Below, piece by piece: positions 6,664 through 15,737 of a stretch of DNA of 22,555 bases. The translations under genes and the position numbers were made by a program. Source of the DNA: Polaromonas sp. UBA5171 (lineage in GTDB: Bacteria; Pseudomonadota; Gammaproteobacteria; Burkholderiales; Burkholderiaceae_C); contig DHWX01000004.1 in the NCBI GenBank assembly GCA_002413395.1, forward strand, positions 636 through 23,190, given 5' to 3'. How positions within the stretch are numbered: the stretch's first letter is position 1; every line of letters starts with the position of its first letter. The notes below the pieces were generated by a model that worked only from the letters and a program-made list of their open reading frames with translations, was not told the DNA's origin and did not search any database.

Positions 6664-9600
6664 TCAAGCCTGTGCGGGACCCGGCGTCAGCACTGGTCCT
6701 GTGCCGCTAAATCGATCCAGGGCAAGATAGATCACCGGGGTAATGAAGAGCGTAATAGCCTGTGAAAACACCAGCCCACCGACCACCGCCAAGCCCAAGG
6801 GTTGGCGCAATTCGGCACCGGCACCAATGCCGAGGGCAATCGGCAGCGCACCCATCAGAGCGGCCATCGTGGTCATCATGATAGGGCGAAAGCGCAGAAT
6901 GCAGGCCTCACGAATGGCCATGGCTGCCGACATGCCCTGATGGCGTTGGGCATCCAGCGCGAAGTCGATCATCATGATGGCATTTTTTTTCACAATACCC
7001 ACAAGAAGCACGATCCCGATGGTGGCAATCAGCGTGAGGTCTTGTCCAAACAGCATCAAGGTGGCCAACGCGCCGACCGCTGCGGATGGCAAGCCCGCAA
7101 TGATCGTGATCGGATGAATAAAACTTTCATACAGGACACCCAGCAACACATAAATCACCAGCAGGGCGGCGATGACAAGGATCGCCTGACTGCCTTGTGA
7201 ACTCTTAAAGACGGCCGCATCACCACCGTAACTGGTGATGATGGACGAAGGCATCTGGATTGCTGCGCGGGCCGCATCAATTTTTGCCGTGGCAGCACCC
7301 AACGCTGCACCGGGTGCCAGGTTAAAAGACACCGTCACTGCCTGCAACTGGCCAACGTGGTTAATGGAGGTGGCACCCACCGTGCGCTCCACCGTCGTGA
7401 AATTCGACAAGGGTACCAGGGCGCCAGTGGAAGAACGCACGTAAATGCCGCCTAGCGCGCTTTCATCCTGCTTGGCATTGGCTTGCACCTCCATGATCAC
7501 CTGGTAGCTGTCCGTAGGCAGGTAGATGGTCGAGACCTGACGCTCCCCAAACGCGCTAAACAGCGCCGTGCGGATGGCATCAATTGAAACGCCGAGTTTG
7601 TTGGCGCTATCTCGGTCAATCTTGAGCTGTGCCTGCAGACCCCGCAATTGTGCGTCGCTCGTCACATCGCGAAACAGGGGGTCAGAGCGCAGACTGTCCT
7701 GCAACTTCGAGGCCCAACTATTGAGTTCATCAGCCTTGACGCTTTGCAAAATATATTGATACTGCGCCTTGCTCGGACGGCCGCCCAACTGCAGGTTTTG
7801 AACCGGACGCATGAAAACACTGATGCCTGCCACCTCGCGCAACTTGCGGCGTAGCCCTTCGACGACCTGCTTCATATGCTGGCGCTGGTTGGCTGCCTTA
7901 AGTGCGATAAACATGCGCCCGGTGTTTTGCGACCCAATACCACCATTGAAAGAATTTACCGCAGCTACATTCGCATCGGCACGGATAATTGCCGCGGCGC
8001 GTTCCTGCAGACGCACCATCTCCGGAAATGAAGTGTCTTCGGATGCTTCCGTCGAGGCCACAATTTGCCCAATGTCTTCCTCAGGAAAGAAGCCCTTGGG
8101 AATAATATTGATGAGCCACACGGTGGCAATGAAAGTAGCCGCCGCCACCGCCAACACCGTTTTTCGGTGACGCAGCGCGACATCAAGTACGCGTGTGTAG
8201 GCAGCCAGAAGAAAGTCAAACCCGTGCTCGAAGACCCGTACCAAAGCACCCGGTGGTTTCTTGTGCGCCTCGTCAGTCAGGAACCGGCTGGCCAGCATGG
8301 GCACCAGGGTCAATGACACAAATGCGGATACGATGATTGCCAACCCCACCACCACCGCAAATTCGTGGAATAAAAGCCCGATCACACCGGGCATGAAAAA
8401 AATTGGAATAAATACCGCGATGAGTGATGTCGAGATCGAGATAATTGTGAAACCCACCTCGCGCGCACCTCGCAAGGCTGCCGAAAACGGCGCTTCGCCG
8501 CTTTCGACATGGCGCATGATATTCTCGAGCACCACAATGGCATCATCGACCACCAGGCCAACCGCCAGGGTCAAACCCAGCAATGAGATGTTATCAAGGC
8601 TATAAGAAAAACCCCACAGCAGTGCGACCGCACCAATCAATGAAACCGGCAGCGACAACATCGGGATCATGGTCGCCACAAAACGGCGTAGAAAGAGAAA
8701 GATCACCAGCACCACCAGCGTAATCGTGCCCAACAGCGTCAGCGAAACGTCGTGCAAGGCGGCACGCACCGAAACTGATCGATCAAGAAAAGGAATCAAT
8801 TTGACCGACTGCGGCATTTGGCGTTGCAGGTTCGGCAACGCGAGGCGAATGGCGTCAACCACCCGAACCGTGTTGGCGCCGGGCTGCCGCAGGATAGCCA
8901 GCGTAATCGTGTTTTCACCGTTGAAGGTAGCCCAGCTCTTGAGGGTTTCCAGACTGTCCTGCACGCGGGCAACATCTTTCAGTCGCACTGGATTGCCACC
9001 CCGTGTGCTGACAATCAAATCAGCAAAATCAGCCGCATTGCGAAGTTGCCGGTTGGCCTGCAGGACCAATGTCTGGTTCGGCCCGTCGAGCGTACCCACC
9101 GGGGTGTTCACATTGGCAGCGCGCAAGGCAGCACTCAATTCATCCAGACTTATGTTGCGCAGCGCCAGCGCCTCTGGCTGCACACTCACCCGAACCGCAT
9201 AACGCTTGGAACCATAAATATTGACTTGCGCCACACCGTCAATGATGGACAGGGTCGGCGAGATCAAATGCTCGGCGAAATCCTCCAGGTCCGAAGGCGC
9301 CAGGGACGGTGATGTCAGGGAAATGATCAGCACCGGCGCGTCGGCCGGGTTAACCTTGCGATAGGCCGGCATTTCAGTCATGTCCTGCGGTAGCGACCGC
9401 TGCGCACGCAATAGCGCTGCCTGCACATCGACTGCCGCAGCATCAATATTGCGTCCTTCGTCGAACTCAAGAGTGAGCGAGGTTTTGCCCAGCGTACTGG
9501 TTGAACTGATGGTTTTTAGCCCAGGTACCGTCTCAAATTGCCGCTCCAGCGGCAGCGCCACGGAACTCGCCATGGTTTCCGGATTGGCTCCTGCAAAATC

Positions 9601-9747
9601 AGCGGAAACGTTAATCACCGGAGTGTCGTAACTGGGCAGAGCGGCAACTGGAATACTGCGAAAGCCAATGACACCGGCAAGCACAATCGCTACGTTGAGC
9701 AGTACCGTCATCACCGGACGGCGAATAAAAAGCTCAGAAAAATTCAT
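6664..9747 (-). CDS. RND multidrug efflux permease, MdtB/MdtC-like
   Basis: Inner-membrane proton-driven RND pump of 1027 residues, full length for the HAE1 class. It begins MNFSELFIRRPVMTVLL, the first transmembrane helix. It contains the TM4 proton-relay stretch VGLVVDDAIVVLENI with paired aspartates, and the second-half counterpart GIVKKNAIMMIDFA with the TM10 lysine. Overall wording (PETMASSVALPLER, YRKVNPADAP) resembles E. coli MdtB/MdtC more than AcrB. E. coli pairs two such subunits, whereas only one is encoded here. The start overlaps the stop of the upstream adaptor gene by four bases, so the two are co-translated. A TolC-like channel must be supplied from elsewhere. Confidence 0.94.
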   Translation of the reverse strand: MNFSELFIRRPVMTVLLNVAIVLAGVIGFRSIPVAALPSYDTPVINVSADFAGANPETMASSVALPLERQFETVPGLKTISSTSTLGKTSLTLEFDEGRNIDAAAVDVQAALLRAQRSLPQDMTEMPAYRKVNPADAPVLIISLTSPSLAPSDLEDFAEHLISPTLSIIDGVAQVNIYGSKRYAVRVSVQPEALALRNISLDELSAALRAANVNTPVGTLDGPNQTLVLQANRQLRNAADFADLIVSTRGGNPVRLKDVARVQDSLETLKSWATFNGENTITLAILRQPGANTVRVVDAIRLALPNLQRQMPQSVKLIPFLDRSVSVRAALHDVSLTLLGTITLVVLVIFLFLRRFVATMIPMLSLPVSLIGAVALLWGFSYSLDNISLLGLTLAVGLVVDDAIVVLENIMRHVESGEAPFSAALRGAREVGFTIISISTSLIAVFIPIFFMPGVIGLLFHEFAVVVGLAIIVSAFVSLTLVPMLASRFLTDEAHKKPPGALVRVFEHGFDFLLAAYTRVLDVALRHRKTVLAVAAATFIATVWLINIIPKGFFPEEDIGQIVASTEASEDTSFPEMVRLQERAAAIIRADANVAAVNSFNGGIGSQNTGRMFIALKAANQRQHMKQVVEGLRRKLREVAGISVFMRPVQNLQLGGRPSKAQYQYILQSVKADELNSWASKLQDSLRSDPLFRDVTSDAQLRGLQAQLKIDRDSANKLGVSIDAIRTALFSAFGERQVSTIYLPTDSYQVIMEVQANAKQDESALGGIYVRSSTGALVPLSNFTTVERTVGATSINHVGQLQAVTVSFNLAPGAALGAATAKIDAARAAIQMPSSIITSYGGDAAVFKSSQGSQAILVIAALLVIYVLLGVLYESFIHPITIIAGLPSAAVGALATLMLFGQDLTLIATIGIVLLVGIVKKNAIMMIDFALDAQRHQGMSAAMAIREACILRFRPIMMTTMAALMGALPIALGIGAGAELRQPLGLAVVGGLVFSQAITLFITPVIYLALDRFSGTGPVLTPGPAQA

Positions 9748-10970
9748 GGCGCAGTCGGACGCTGATTGCTCGCCGATGCGCCGTTTGTTCCTTGGGAATC
9801 CCCCGCTGGTGCCGGACCTGATGCGCCGTCTTTGGGCGCACTGACTCGTTCAACCACCGGTGTATTCGGACGCAAATTCTGCTTTCCATCCACAACAACG
9901 AACTCGCCCACTTTGACCCCGGTCACCGCAGCCTCTTCGCCCTGTGCATAAACAAGTTGCACCGGCCGCATGGATGCCTTGCCATCCTCCACAACATAGA
10001 CGATCGCGCCACGTGCCGATGGAATGATGGCCGCTTGCGGTAGCACGATAGCGCCCTTAATCGTGCTGACTGTTTGTGATATTTCAACAAACGCACCAGG
10101 CCAGAGCTTGCCCTCCTTGTTGTCGAAAATGGCCTTGACCTTGACCGAGCCCGAACTGGCATCGACGGCATTGTCCACAAACTGCAAGCGCCCACTAAAT
10201 GTCGCGCCACCATCCGACGGCGTTGCGCTCACCGCCGCACCACCGTTCTTCAGCGAAGACAAGGCATCCGGGAGGATACGCTGTGGAAGATTGAAGCCAA
10301 TGGCAATCGGGTCGAGCTGTGTAATCGTGACCAGCGTGGTCGAGTTAGCCTGGACGGCGCTTCCTGGCGACACATTGACTGCGCCAGCCCGCCCAGAGTT
10401 CGGCGCAGTAAGACGATCATAAGACAGCGCAACCCGGCTGGCATCGATAGCGGCCTGGTCTGCGGCCACAGTGGCCCGCGCTGCGTCAACCTGCGCCTGA
10501 GCGGTATCGACGGCACCTTGGGAAATAAAGTTTTGTGCCAGCAACTGCTGGGCACGTGCCAACTGCCGCTGGGCGTCCGCAAGTGCAGCGCTGTCCTTGG
10601 CGAGTTGCGCGCGGGCTTTGACCAAGTTTGCCTCATCGGTACGCGAGTCCAGCGTGAACAGCAACTCCCCGGCTTTGACAAATTGCCCATCCTTGATATG
10701 GATTTTGTCCACGACACTGCTCACCTGAGCTTTGATGTCCACACTGATCAGAGGTATCACGGTACCAGTGGCTTTGAGCACCACCGGTAAGTCCCGCTGC
10801 TGCGCACGTACGGTGCTGACCGTCACAGCGACCGCGGAGACGGCCGAAGGATTGACTGGAGCACCACCGGGAGTCGCAGCCGCGGGCGTGTCAGTTTTGG
10901 CAGTGCAACCGTACAAACCGAGTACTAAAAAACCGCCGGTGATAATCAAAAAAAAGTATCTGACGTTCAT
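9744..10970 (-). CDS. RND efflux periplasmic adaptor lipoprotein, MdtA-like
   Basis: Membrane fusion protein linking the RND pump to an outer-membrane channel. I choose the ATG at 10970 (408 residues). It gives a perfect lipoprotein signal, NVRYFFLIITGGFLVLG followed by lipobox LYGC. The longer TTG start at 11015 would put 15 polar residues in front of the signal peptide and overlaps a likely -10 box. After the signal come a proline/alanine linker, a first beta strand block (VVLKATGTVIPL), a lipoyl/hairpin region rich in alanine and glutamine (two antiparallel helices), and a beta-barrel segment (LDPIAIGFNLPQ). It forms one operon with the overlapping pump gene. Confidence is high for family, good for the start. 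Confidence 0.92.
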   Translation of the reverse strand: MNVRYFFLIITGGFLVLGLYGCTAKTDTPAAATPGGAPVNPSAVSAVAVTVSTVRAQQRDLPVVLKATGTVIPLISVDIKAQVSSVVDKIHIKDGQFVKAGELLFTLDSRTDEANLVKARAQLAKDSAALADAQRQLARAQQLLAQNFISQGAVDTAQAQVDAARATVAADQAAIDASRVALSYDRLTAPNSGRAGAVNVSPGSAVQANSTTLVTITQLDPIAIGFNLPQRILPDALSSLKNGGAAVSATPSDGGATFSGRLQFVDNAVDASSGSVKVKAIFDNKEGKLWPGAFVEISQTVSTIKGAIVLPQAAIIPSARGAIVYVVEDGKASMRPVQLVYAQGEEAAVTGVKVGEFVVVDGKQNLRPNTPVVERVSAPKDGASGPAPAGDSQGTNGASASNQRPTAP

Positions 10971-11014
10971 GCTTGTGATTGCTGCTGATGCTGCTGATCT
11001 TTTCTGATTAGTCA

Positions 11015-11045
11015 ATTATCCCAGCGTCATGATAGGGCTTGTCAC
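11015..11045 (-). promoter_or_regulatory. Candidate promoter of the adaptor-RND operon
   Basis: Read on the minus strand, GTGACA (11045-11040) is followed after 19 bases by GATAAT (11020-11015). These match TTGACA and TATAAT at five of six positions each; the spacer is two bases longer than ideal. Transcription would begin near 11008, leaving about 38 bases of leader before the ATG at 10970. Confidence 0.4.
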
Positions 11046-11118
11046 GCATCGTTCTTGTTTTTGTCACTTTTCCAATTGCAAAGTCCCGGTAAAGTCGCGT
11101 CGGCTTACCCACCATGCC

Positions 11119-11174
11119 GCACCTGACCCAATCTCCCGAGACTGAGGTGCCGGGCGCTCAGATGACGGCTGAGC
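11119..11174 (+). promoter_or_regulatory. Tandem inverted repeats in the leader of the MdtD-like gene
   Basis: Two short perfect inverted repeats lie just upstream of the transporter start: GCACCT (11119-11124) with AGGTGC (11145-11150), then GCTCAG (11156-11161) with CTGAGC (11169-11174). They could be leader hairpins or a regulator site in this divergent intergenic region. No function is shown. Confidence 0.3.
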
Positions 11175-11200
11175 CTAGTTCGATGAAGTAGGATGCCGTC

Positions 11201-12640
11201 ATGAAAATCCCATCAGTCAGCGCCAAGGAACAAAAGGAGCTCAATGCTCTGCTTTGGCTGGTTGCATGCGGGTTTTTCATGCAAACGCTGGACGCCACCA
11301 TTGTCAACACCGCCTTGCCAGCAATGGCACGCACCCTCGGCGAGAGTCCACTTCGCATGCAGTCGGTGGTGGTGGCTTATTCGCTCACAATGGCCATGTT
11401 GATTCCAGCGTCCGGCTGGATTGCCGATAAATTCGGCACGCGCCGTGTCTATGTGAGCGCGATAGCCATGTTTGTTGCTGGCTCCGTACTATGCGCCGCT
11501 TCACACAGTGTGACCCAGCTGGTGACTTCACGAGTCGTGCAGGGCATGGGGGGCGCACTGCTGCTGCCCGTGGGCCGACTGTCAGTGTTGCGATCATTTC
11601 CGCGAAGTCACTTCCTGCCTGCGATGAGTTTTGTCGCCATCCCGGGCCTCATCGGCCCGCTGATTGGGCCTACACTGGGTGGTTGGCTGGTTGAGGTGGC
11701 GTCCTGGCAATGGATCTTCCTGATCAACGTACCTGTTGGTGTGATCGGCGGAGTGGCCACATTGATTTACATGCGAGGCCCACCGCTTGAGCGTGTAGCG
11801 CGATTTGACGTGGTTGGCTACTTGCTGCTGGCATTTGGAATGGTGTGTGTTTCGCTGGCGCTCGATGGGCTGTCAAGCCTCGGATTGCATCATGCGGGCG
11901 TACTCGTCATGCTGATTTTCGGATTGGTCAGTCTCACCTCTTACTGGTTGCACGCGTCGCGCCACAGCGATCCGCTTTTTTCTCCGGACCTTTTTTCCAT
12001 CCCAACGCTGAGCATCGGATTGCTTGGCAATCTGTTTTCGCGATTGGGCAGTTCGTGCATGCCGTTGCTGGTGCCGCTTCTATTGCAAGTCAGCATGGGC
12101 TATTCACCGTTCCACGCGGGCATGATGATGCTACCCGTTGCCATGGCGGGCATGGCAGTCAAGCGGCTGGTCACAACGTTGATCATCCATGCCGGATATA
12201 GGCGCGTGCTTGTGGTCAACACCGTACTGGTAGGCTTGATCATGGCCAGCTTCGCATTGACTTCGCCTGAGCAAGCGTGGTGGTTGCATTCCGTGCAGCT
12301 TGCCTGTTTTGGTGCTGTTAACTCGCTTCAGTTCACGGCGATGAACACCCTGACACTCAAGGATCTGGACCCAGTACATGCCAGCAGTGGCAATGGCTTG
12401 CTTTCCATGGTTCAAATGCTCGCCATGAGTATGGGAGTGGCCACCGCCGGAGGAGTCCTGGCTGCATTCGCCGGTCTATTTGGCACTGGCACTCCTGCGC
12501 AGATGCTGGAGGCGTTCCACGCGACCTTTGCCTGCATGGGACTTATTACGCTTGCATCCGCCTGCATCTTCTGGCAATTGACACCCAACGAAAGTACGGC
12601 GCCTGCATCCAACCCAATTGACGTGTCGGAACACAGTTGA
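11201..12640 (+). CDS. DHA2-family MFS transporter, MdtD-like
   Basis: Proton-coupled drug/metabolite exporter of 479 residues with about 14 predicted transmembrane helices. It starts ...LLWLVACGFFMQTLDATIVN, close to E. coli MdtD (also called IceT, linked to iron-citrate export). MFS motif A is SGWIADKFGTRRV and motif C is GLIGPLIGPTLGGWL; MNTLTLKDLDPVHASSGN in the C-terminal half is also MdtD-like. The ATG has AGTAGGA upstream. In E. coli mdtD follows mdtABC in the same operon. Here the gene is divergent from the adaptor-pump pair, so the association is kept but the layout differs. Confidence 0.92.
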   Translation: MKIPSVSAKEQKELNALLWLVACGFFMQTLDATIVNTALPAMARTLGESPLRMQSVVVAYSLTMAMLIPASGWIADKFGTRRVYVSAIAMFVAGSVLCAASHSVTQLVTSRVVQGMGGALLLPVGRLSVLRSFPRSHFLPAMSFVAIPGLIGPLIGPTLGGWLVEVASWQWIFLINVPVGVIGGVATLIYMRGPPLERVARFDVVGYLLLAFGMVCVSLALDGLSSLGLHHAGVLVMLIFGLVSLTSYWLHASRHSDPLFSPDLFSIPTLSIGLLGNLFSRLGSSCMPLLVPLLLQVSMGYSPFHAGMMMLPVAMAGMAVKRLVTTLIIHAGYRRVLVVNTVLVGLIMASFALTSPEQAWWLHSVQLACFGAVNSLQFTAMNTLTLKDLDPVHASSGNGLLSMVQMLAMSMGVATAGGVLAAFAGLFGTGTPAQMLEAFHATFACMGLITLASACIFWQLTPNESTAPASNPIDVSEHS

Positions 12641-12770
12641 TTGAGGTGGTGTCGGTTTATTCGCCTGCAACCGTTTCAAGACCTGACCAGCGACCGGCCT
12701 AAAACTGAGTCGCGTTTGACCGCTGCCTGGATCTTCTTGCAGTCTGAACCTTCCATTTAGTAAGTATATT

Positions 12771-12776
12771 TATAAT
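12771..12776 (+). promoter_or_regulatory. Consensus -10 box of the marR-emrB operon
   Basis: A perfect TATAAT ends eight bases before the ATG at 12785, so initiation would fall at about 12782-12784. The -35 region is weak (TGAACC at 12745-12750, spacer 20). The AT-rich flank TTAGTAAGTATATTTATAAT has loose dyad character and could be the MarR operator. No Shine-Dalgarno is visible, consistent with a leaderless or nearly leaderless mRNA. Confidence 0.45.
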
Positions 12777-12784
12777 CATCTTTT

Positions 12785-13243
12785 ATGAAAAGTGATCTGA
12801 CCCAACGTTTTCCCTTCCTGGTCAATGAAGTGGCGCGCCTCTATGGCCGCCATTTTGATCAGCTGGCTCGTGAAGAGATTGGCTTGTCACGAGCCCAGTG
12901 CCGGTTGCTGGGTGTACTGGCAAGGCAGGGTGGCCCACTGTCGCAATCGGCACTGGCTGAACGTCTGGACCTGAGCACAATGGCAGTGACTAGTCTGTGC
13001 GACCGAATGGAGGCGAGCGGCTGGATTCGCCGTGCAGCTTGCGACAACGACCGCCGTGTCAACTACATTCACCTGGAAGCTTGCGCCGAAAAAGCACTCG
13101 ACTCGGCACTGCTTATCAGCGACTCGATTCAAACCCGCGTCATGACTGGCTTTGACAAGGCGGAGCGGCAGCAGCTGTTAGCCTTTCTGCGCCGCGTCCA
13201 CGAAAATCTGCTTGCCCTGCCCAGCCCGGGTAGTTCCAAATGA
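12785..13243 (+). CDS. MarR-family transcriptional regulator
   Basis: Winged helix-turn-helix repressor of 152 residues, normal MarR length. The DNA-binding core is SQSALAERLDLSTMAVTSLC, followed by the wing DNDRRVNYIHLE with the conserved D-x-R-R-V pattern. Flanking helices for dimerisation are at both ends. Its stop overlaps the ATG of the EmrB-like transporter by four bases, so it almost certainly controls that transporter and itself. The inducing ligand is not predictable from sequence. Confidence 0.94.
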   Translation: MKSDLTQRFPFLVNEVARLYGRHFDQLAREEIGLSRAQCRLLGVLARQGGPLSQSALAERLDLSTMAVTSLCDRMEASGWIRRAACDNDRRVNYIHLEACAEKALDSALLISDSIQTRVMTGFDKAERQQLLAFLRRVHENLLALPSPGSSK

Positions 13244-14757
13244 GCGCGGGGCGAGCCCACACGGCCCCGATCGACCCACACACCGTCGAACACCGTGGCA
13301 TGATCACAGTGGCCATCATGTTGGCCACCATCATGCAGGCGCTGGACACCACCATTGCCAATGTGGCGTTGCCACACATGCAAGGCAGCTTGCAGGCATC
13401 ACAGGACCAAATCACCTGGGTATTGACTTCCTATATTGTGGCCGCTGCAATTGCCACGCCACTGACTGGGTGGTTGTGCTCGAAATGGGGTCGAAAGCAG
13501 GTCTTCATGACTGCAGTGGTTGGCTTTACTCTTGCCTCAGCTTTGTGCGGCCTGGCCGGATCGCTTTGGCAGATCGTGGCCGCACGGTTGTTGCAGGGGG
13601 TTTTCGGCGCCGCCCTGGTGCCGTTGTCACAAGCCGTGCTGCTGGACATCAATCCCAAGGATAAAGTCGGTCAAGCCATGGCCTTATGGGGAGCTGGCAT
13701 CATGGTCGGACCCATACTCGGCCCAATGCTGGGTGGCTGGCTGACCGAATCCTACAACTGGCGCTGGGTGTTTTACATCAACCTGCCGGTTGGCGCGATG
13801 GCCATTTACGGCATTGCACGCTATTTGCCTCAGACCCGACCGGCGGCGGCGCGACTGGACCTGTTTGGATTTATCACCCTGAGTCTGGGGGTGGGATTGC
13901 TTCAGCTGTTCCTGGACCGTGGCGAACAACTTGACTGGTTCAGCTCGATAGAAATCCGGGCCGAGATGATTGCTTCCGCGCTGGCATTTGCATTTTTTAG
14001 CGTTCATACGTGGACTTCGCTGGGGAACTCTTTCTTTAATAGAGCTTTGTTGCGCGATCGGAATTTCGTTATAGGCATAACCCTGGCCTTCATAGTTGGC
14101 ATGATCCTGTACGCAAACATGGCTTTGCAGCCGTCTTTGCTGCAAGGGCTGATGAACTATCCGATCGTGTTCACAGGAATTGTGATGGCGCCGCGCGGCA
14201 TCGGAACCATGTTCGCCATGATGGTGGTGGGACGCCTGATCCACCGCATCGACCCGCGCGCAATCATGGCTTTGGGGTTCACGCTGACTGCATTTTCGCT
14301 TTATTTGATGACTCAATTAACGCTGGATATGGACAGCACGCTCATCGTCGTCTCTGGCACGATTCAAGGTTTGGGGATCGGATTTACCTTTGTACCATTG
14401 AGCGTGGTTGCCTTCTCAACTTTGGCTCCGAATCTACGCAACGACGGCACGCCAATTTACAGCTTATTGCGTAATATCGGCGCCAGCGTAGGCATCTCGA
14501 TTGTGCAGGCCATATTGAGCGAGAGCACCACGCGCGCCCATGCCAAGTTGAGTGAGGCCATTACACCTTTTTCAGCCGCAGTGCAAAACCTGCCACCGCT
14601 GTTCAACGTGCAATCGCCAACCGGGTTGGGGTTATTGAATTTGGAGATCAACCGTCAAGCCACCATGATCGGCTACCTGAGTGACTTTCACCTGATGATG
14701 TGGCTGACACTATTGGCCATGCCAATGCTGCTATTGGTGCGGGTTCGCAAGCCCTGA
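13240..14757 (+). CDS. DHA2-family MFS drug transporter, EmrB/QacA-like
   Basis: Fourteen-helix drug:proton antiporter of 505 residues. Visible marks are MQALDTTIANVALPHMQG in helix 1, motif A GWLCSKWGRKQVF, RLLQGVFGAALVPLSQ, and motif C GAGIMVGPILGPMLGGW. Classical EmrB works with the adaptor EmrA, but no emrA is next to it, so it may act alone or borrow an adaptor. It is translationally coupled to the preceding MarR gene. Substrate range cannot be told from the sequence. Confidence 0.93.
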   Translation: MSAGRAHTAPIDPHTVEHRGMITVAIMLATIMQALDTTIANVALPHMQGSLQASQDQITWVLTSYIVAAAIATPLTGWLCSKWGRKQVFMTAVVGFTLASALCGLAGSLWQIVAARLLQGVFGAALVPLSQAVLLDINPKDKVGQAMALWGAGIMVGPILGPMLGGWLTESYNWRWVFYINLPVGAMAIYGIARYLPQTRPAAARLDLFGFITLSLGVGLLQLFLDRGEQLDWFSSIEIRAEMIASALAFAFFSVHTWTSLGNSFFNRALLRDRNFVIGITLAFIVGMILYANMALQPSLLQGLMNYPIVFTGIVMAPRGIGTMFAMMVVGRLIHRIDPRAIMALGFTLTAFSLYLMTQLTLDMDSTLIVVSGTIQGLGIGFTFVPLSVVAFSTLAPNLRNDGTPIYSLLRNIGASVGISIVQAILSESTTRAHAKLSEAITPFSAAVQNLPPLFNVQSPTGLGLLNLEINRQATMIGYLSDFHLMMWLTLLAMPMLLLVRVRKP

Positions 14758-14770
14758 AGAGTCCAAATCA

Positions 14771-14811
14771 GGCATGCTGAATAGGGTGTTCGAACAGATC
14801 TACAGCGTGCC
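14771..14811. terminator. Possible convergent terminator hairpin
   Basis: GGCATGCTG (14771-14779) pairs with CAGCGTGCC (14803-14811) with one mismatch across a 23-base loop, between convergent emrB-like and EamA genes. There is no long T tract, so this is a weak call. Confidence 0.25.
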
Positions 14812-15731
14812 TATTTACAAGCCTGGGGCATCAAATCCCCACTCGAACCCGATCTTGCGGCCACAATCCCGCTGACAACAATGAGTCCCATGGCCAGCCA
14901 ACTGGTGATCGGCAGCGTATCCTGCCAAATAACGATGCTGAATAGGGTGGTGAACACCACCGTGCTGTACGCCAGGCTACCGACCGTCAGTGTGTCGCCC
15001 GCGTGGTAGGCGTGGGTCATCGCCAACTGGCCTAATGTGGCACAAACGCCAACACCCAGCAACACGGGCAAGCCTTCCTGTCTGATTTCATGAAACCCTT
15101 CGATCCAGGCGAAGGCCCCACTGCCAAGGGTGGACACCAGCGTGAAATAGAACACAACGCGCCATCCCGGTTCACCGAGTCGCCCCAGATGCTTGGTCGT
15201 CAAATAGGCAACCCCGGCGAAAAAACCGGAGGCCAGGCCGAGCAGGCCGGCAACGGTCTGGTTGGCGTTGAAGGTCGGACGCAGCAAGAGCACCACACCG
15301 GCAAAGCCCAGTACAACGGCCAGAACGAGCCCGGGTTTGGGCCGCTGCTTTAGCACCAGCGCGCTCAAAATGACAAGGAACAAAGGCGATGTGTAATTCA
15401 AAGTCGTCGCCGTTGACAAGGGCAATCTGCCAATCACATAAAACAGCAGCATCATGCCGGAAAACCCGGCCAGACTGCGCGAGACATGGAGCTTCCAGTT
15501 CGGCGAATACACCGCCAAGCCGTTGGCACGAACCACCAAGAATACTATTACGACGCCGAACAAAGAACGATAGAACACCAGTTCGGAACTGGAGAAATAT
15601 TTCAAGCCCAGCTTGACGAAAACGCCCATGCCAGCAAACAACACACCGGCAACAAGCATCCACAAACTGCCCTGGATAGAAGGTCGTTTTTCTTCAGCCT
15701 GTGTTTGCTCACCCACAGTTCGTTGCGTCAA
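14811..15731 (-). CDS. EamA/DMT-superfamily permease
   Basis: Inner-membrane drug/metabolite transporter, 306 residues, with two EamA repeats and about ten hydrophobic helices. A polar N-terminus of about 20 residues precedes GSLWMLVAGVLFAGMGVFVK. The first repeat ends with NYTSPLFLVILSALVLKQRP, the canonical EamA pattern, and the second with LAYSTVVFTTLFSIVIWQDT. The start is a TTG six bases after the aroD stop; a GTG five codons in is the alternative. The short gap says it is co-transcribed with aroD, so an aromatic or shikimate-type metabolite is a conceivable substrate. Nothing in the sequence proves that. Confidence 0.9.
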   Translation of the reverse strand: MTQRTVGEQTQAEEKRPSIQGSLWMLVAGVLFAGMGVFVKLGLKYFSSSELVFYRSLFGVVIVFLVVRANGLAVYSPNWKLHVSRSLAGFSGMMLLFYVIGRLPLSTATTLNYTSPLFLVILSALVLKQRPKPGLVLAVVLGFAGVVLLLRPTFNANQTVAGLLGLASGFFAGVAYLTTKHLGRLGEPGWRVVFYFTLVSTLGSGAFAWIEGFHEIRQEGLPVLLGVGVCATLGQLAMTHAYHAGDTLTVGSLAYSTVVFTTLFSIVIWQDTLPITSWLAMGLIVVSGIVAARSGSSGDLMPQACK

Positions 15732-15737
15732 TGAGTT

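Noticed and set aside
13684..14316. 210-codon minus-strand frame opposite the EmrB-like gene
   Set aside because: Rich in His, Gln and Arg with no domains; it shadows transmembrane codons of the real gene.
11201..14757. Idea that the two DHA2 transporters form one recent duplication
   Set aside because: One is MdtD-like and the other EmrB-like, with different motif A and C wording and separate regulators; they are distant paralogues.
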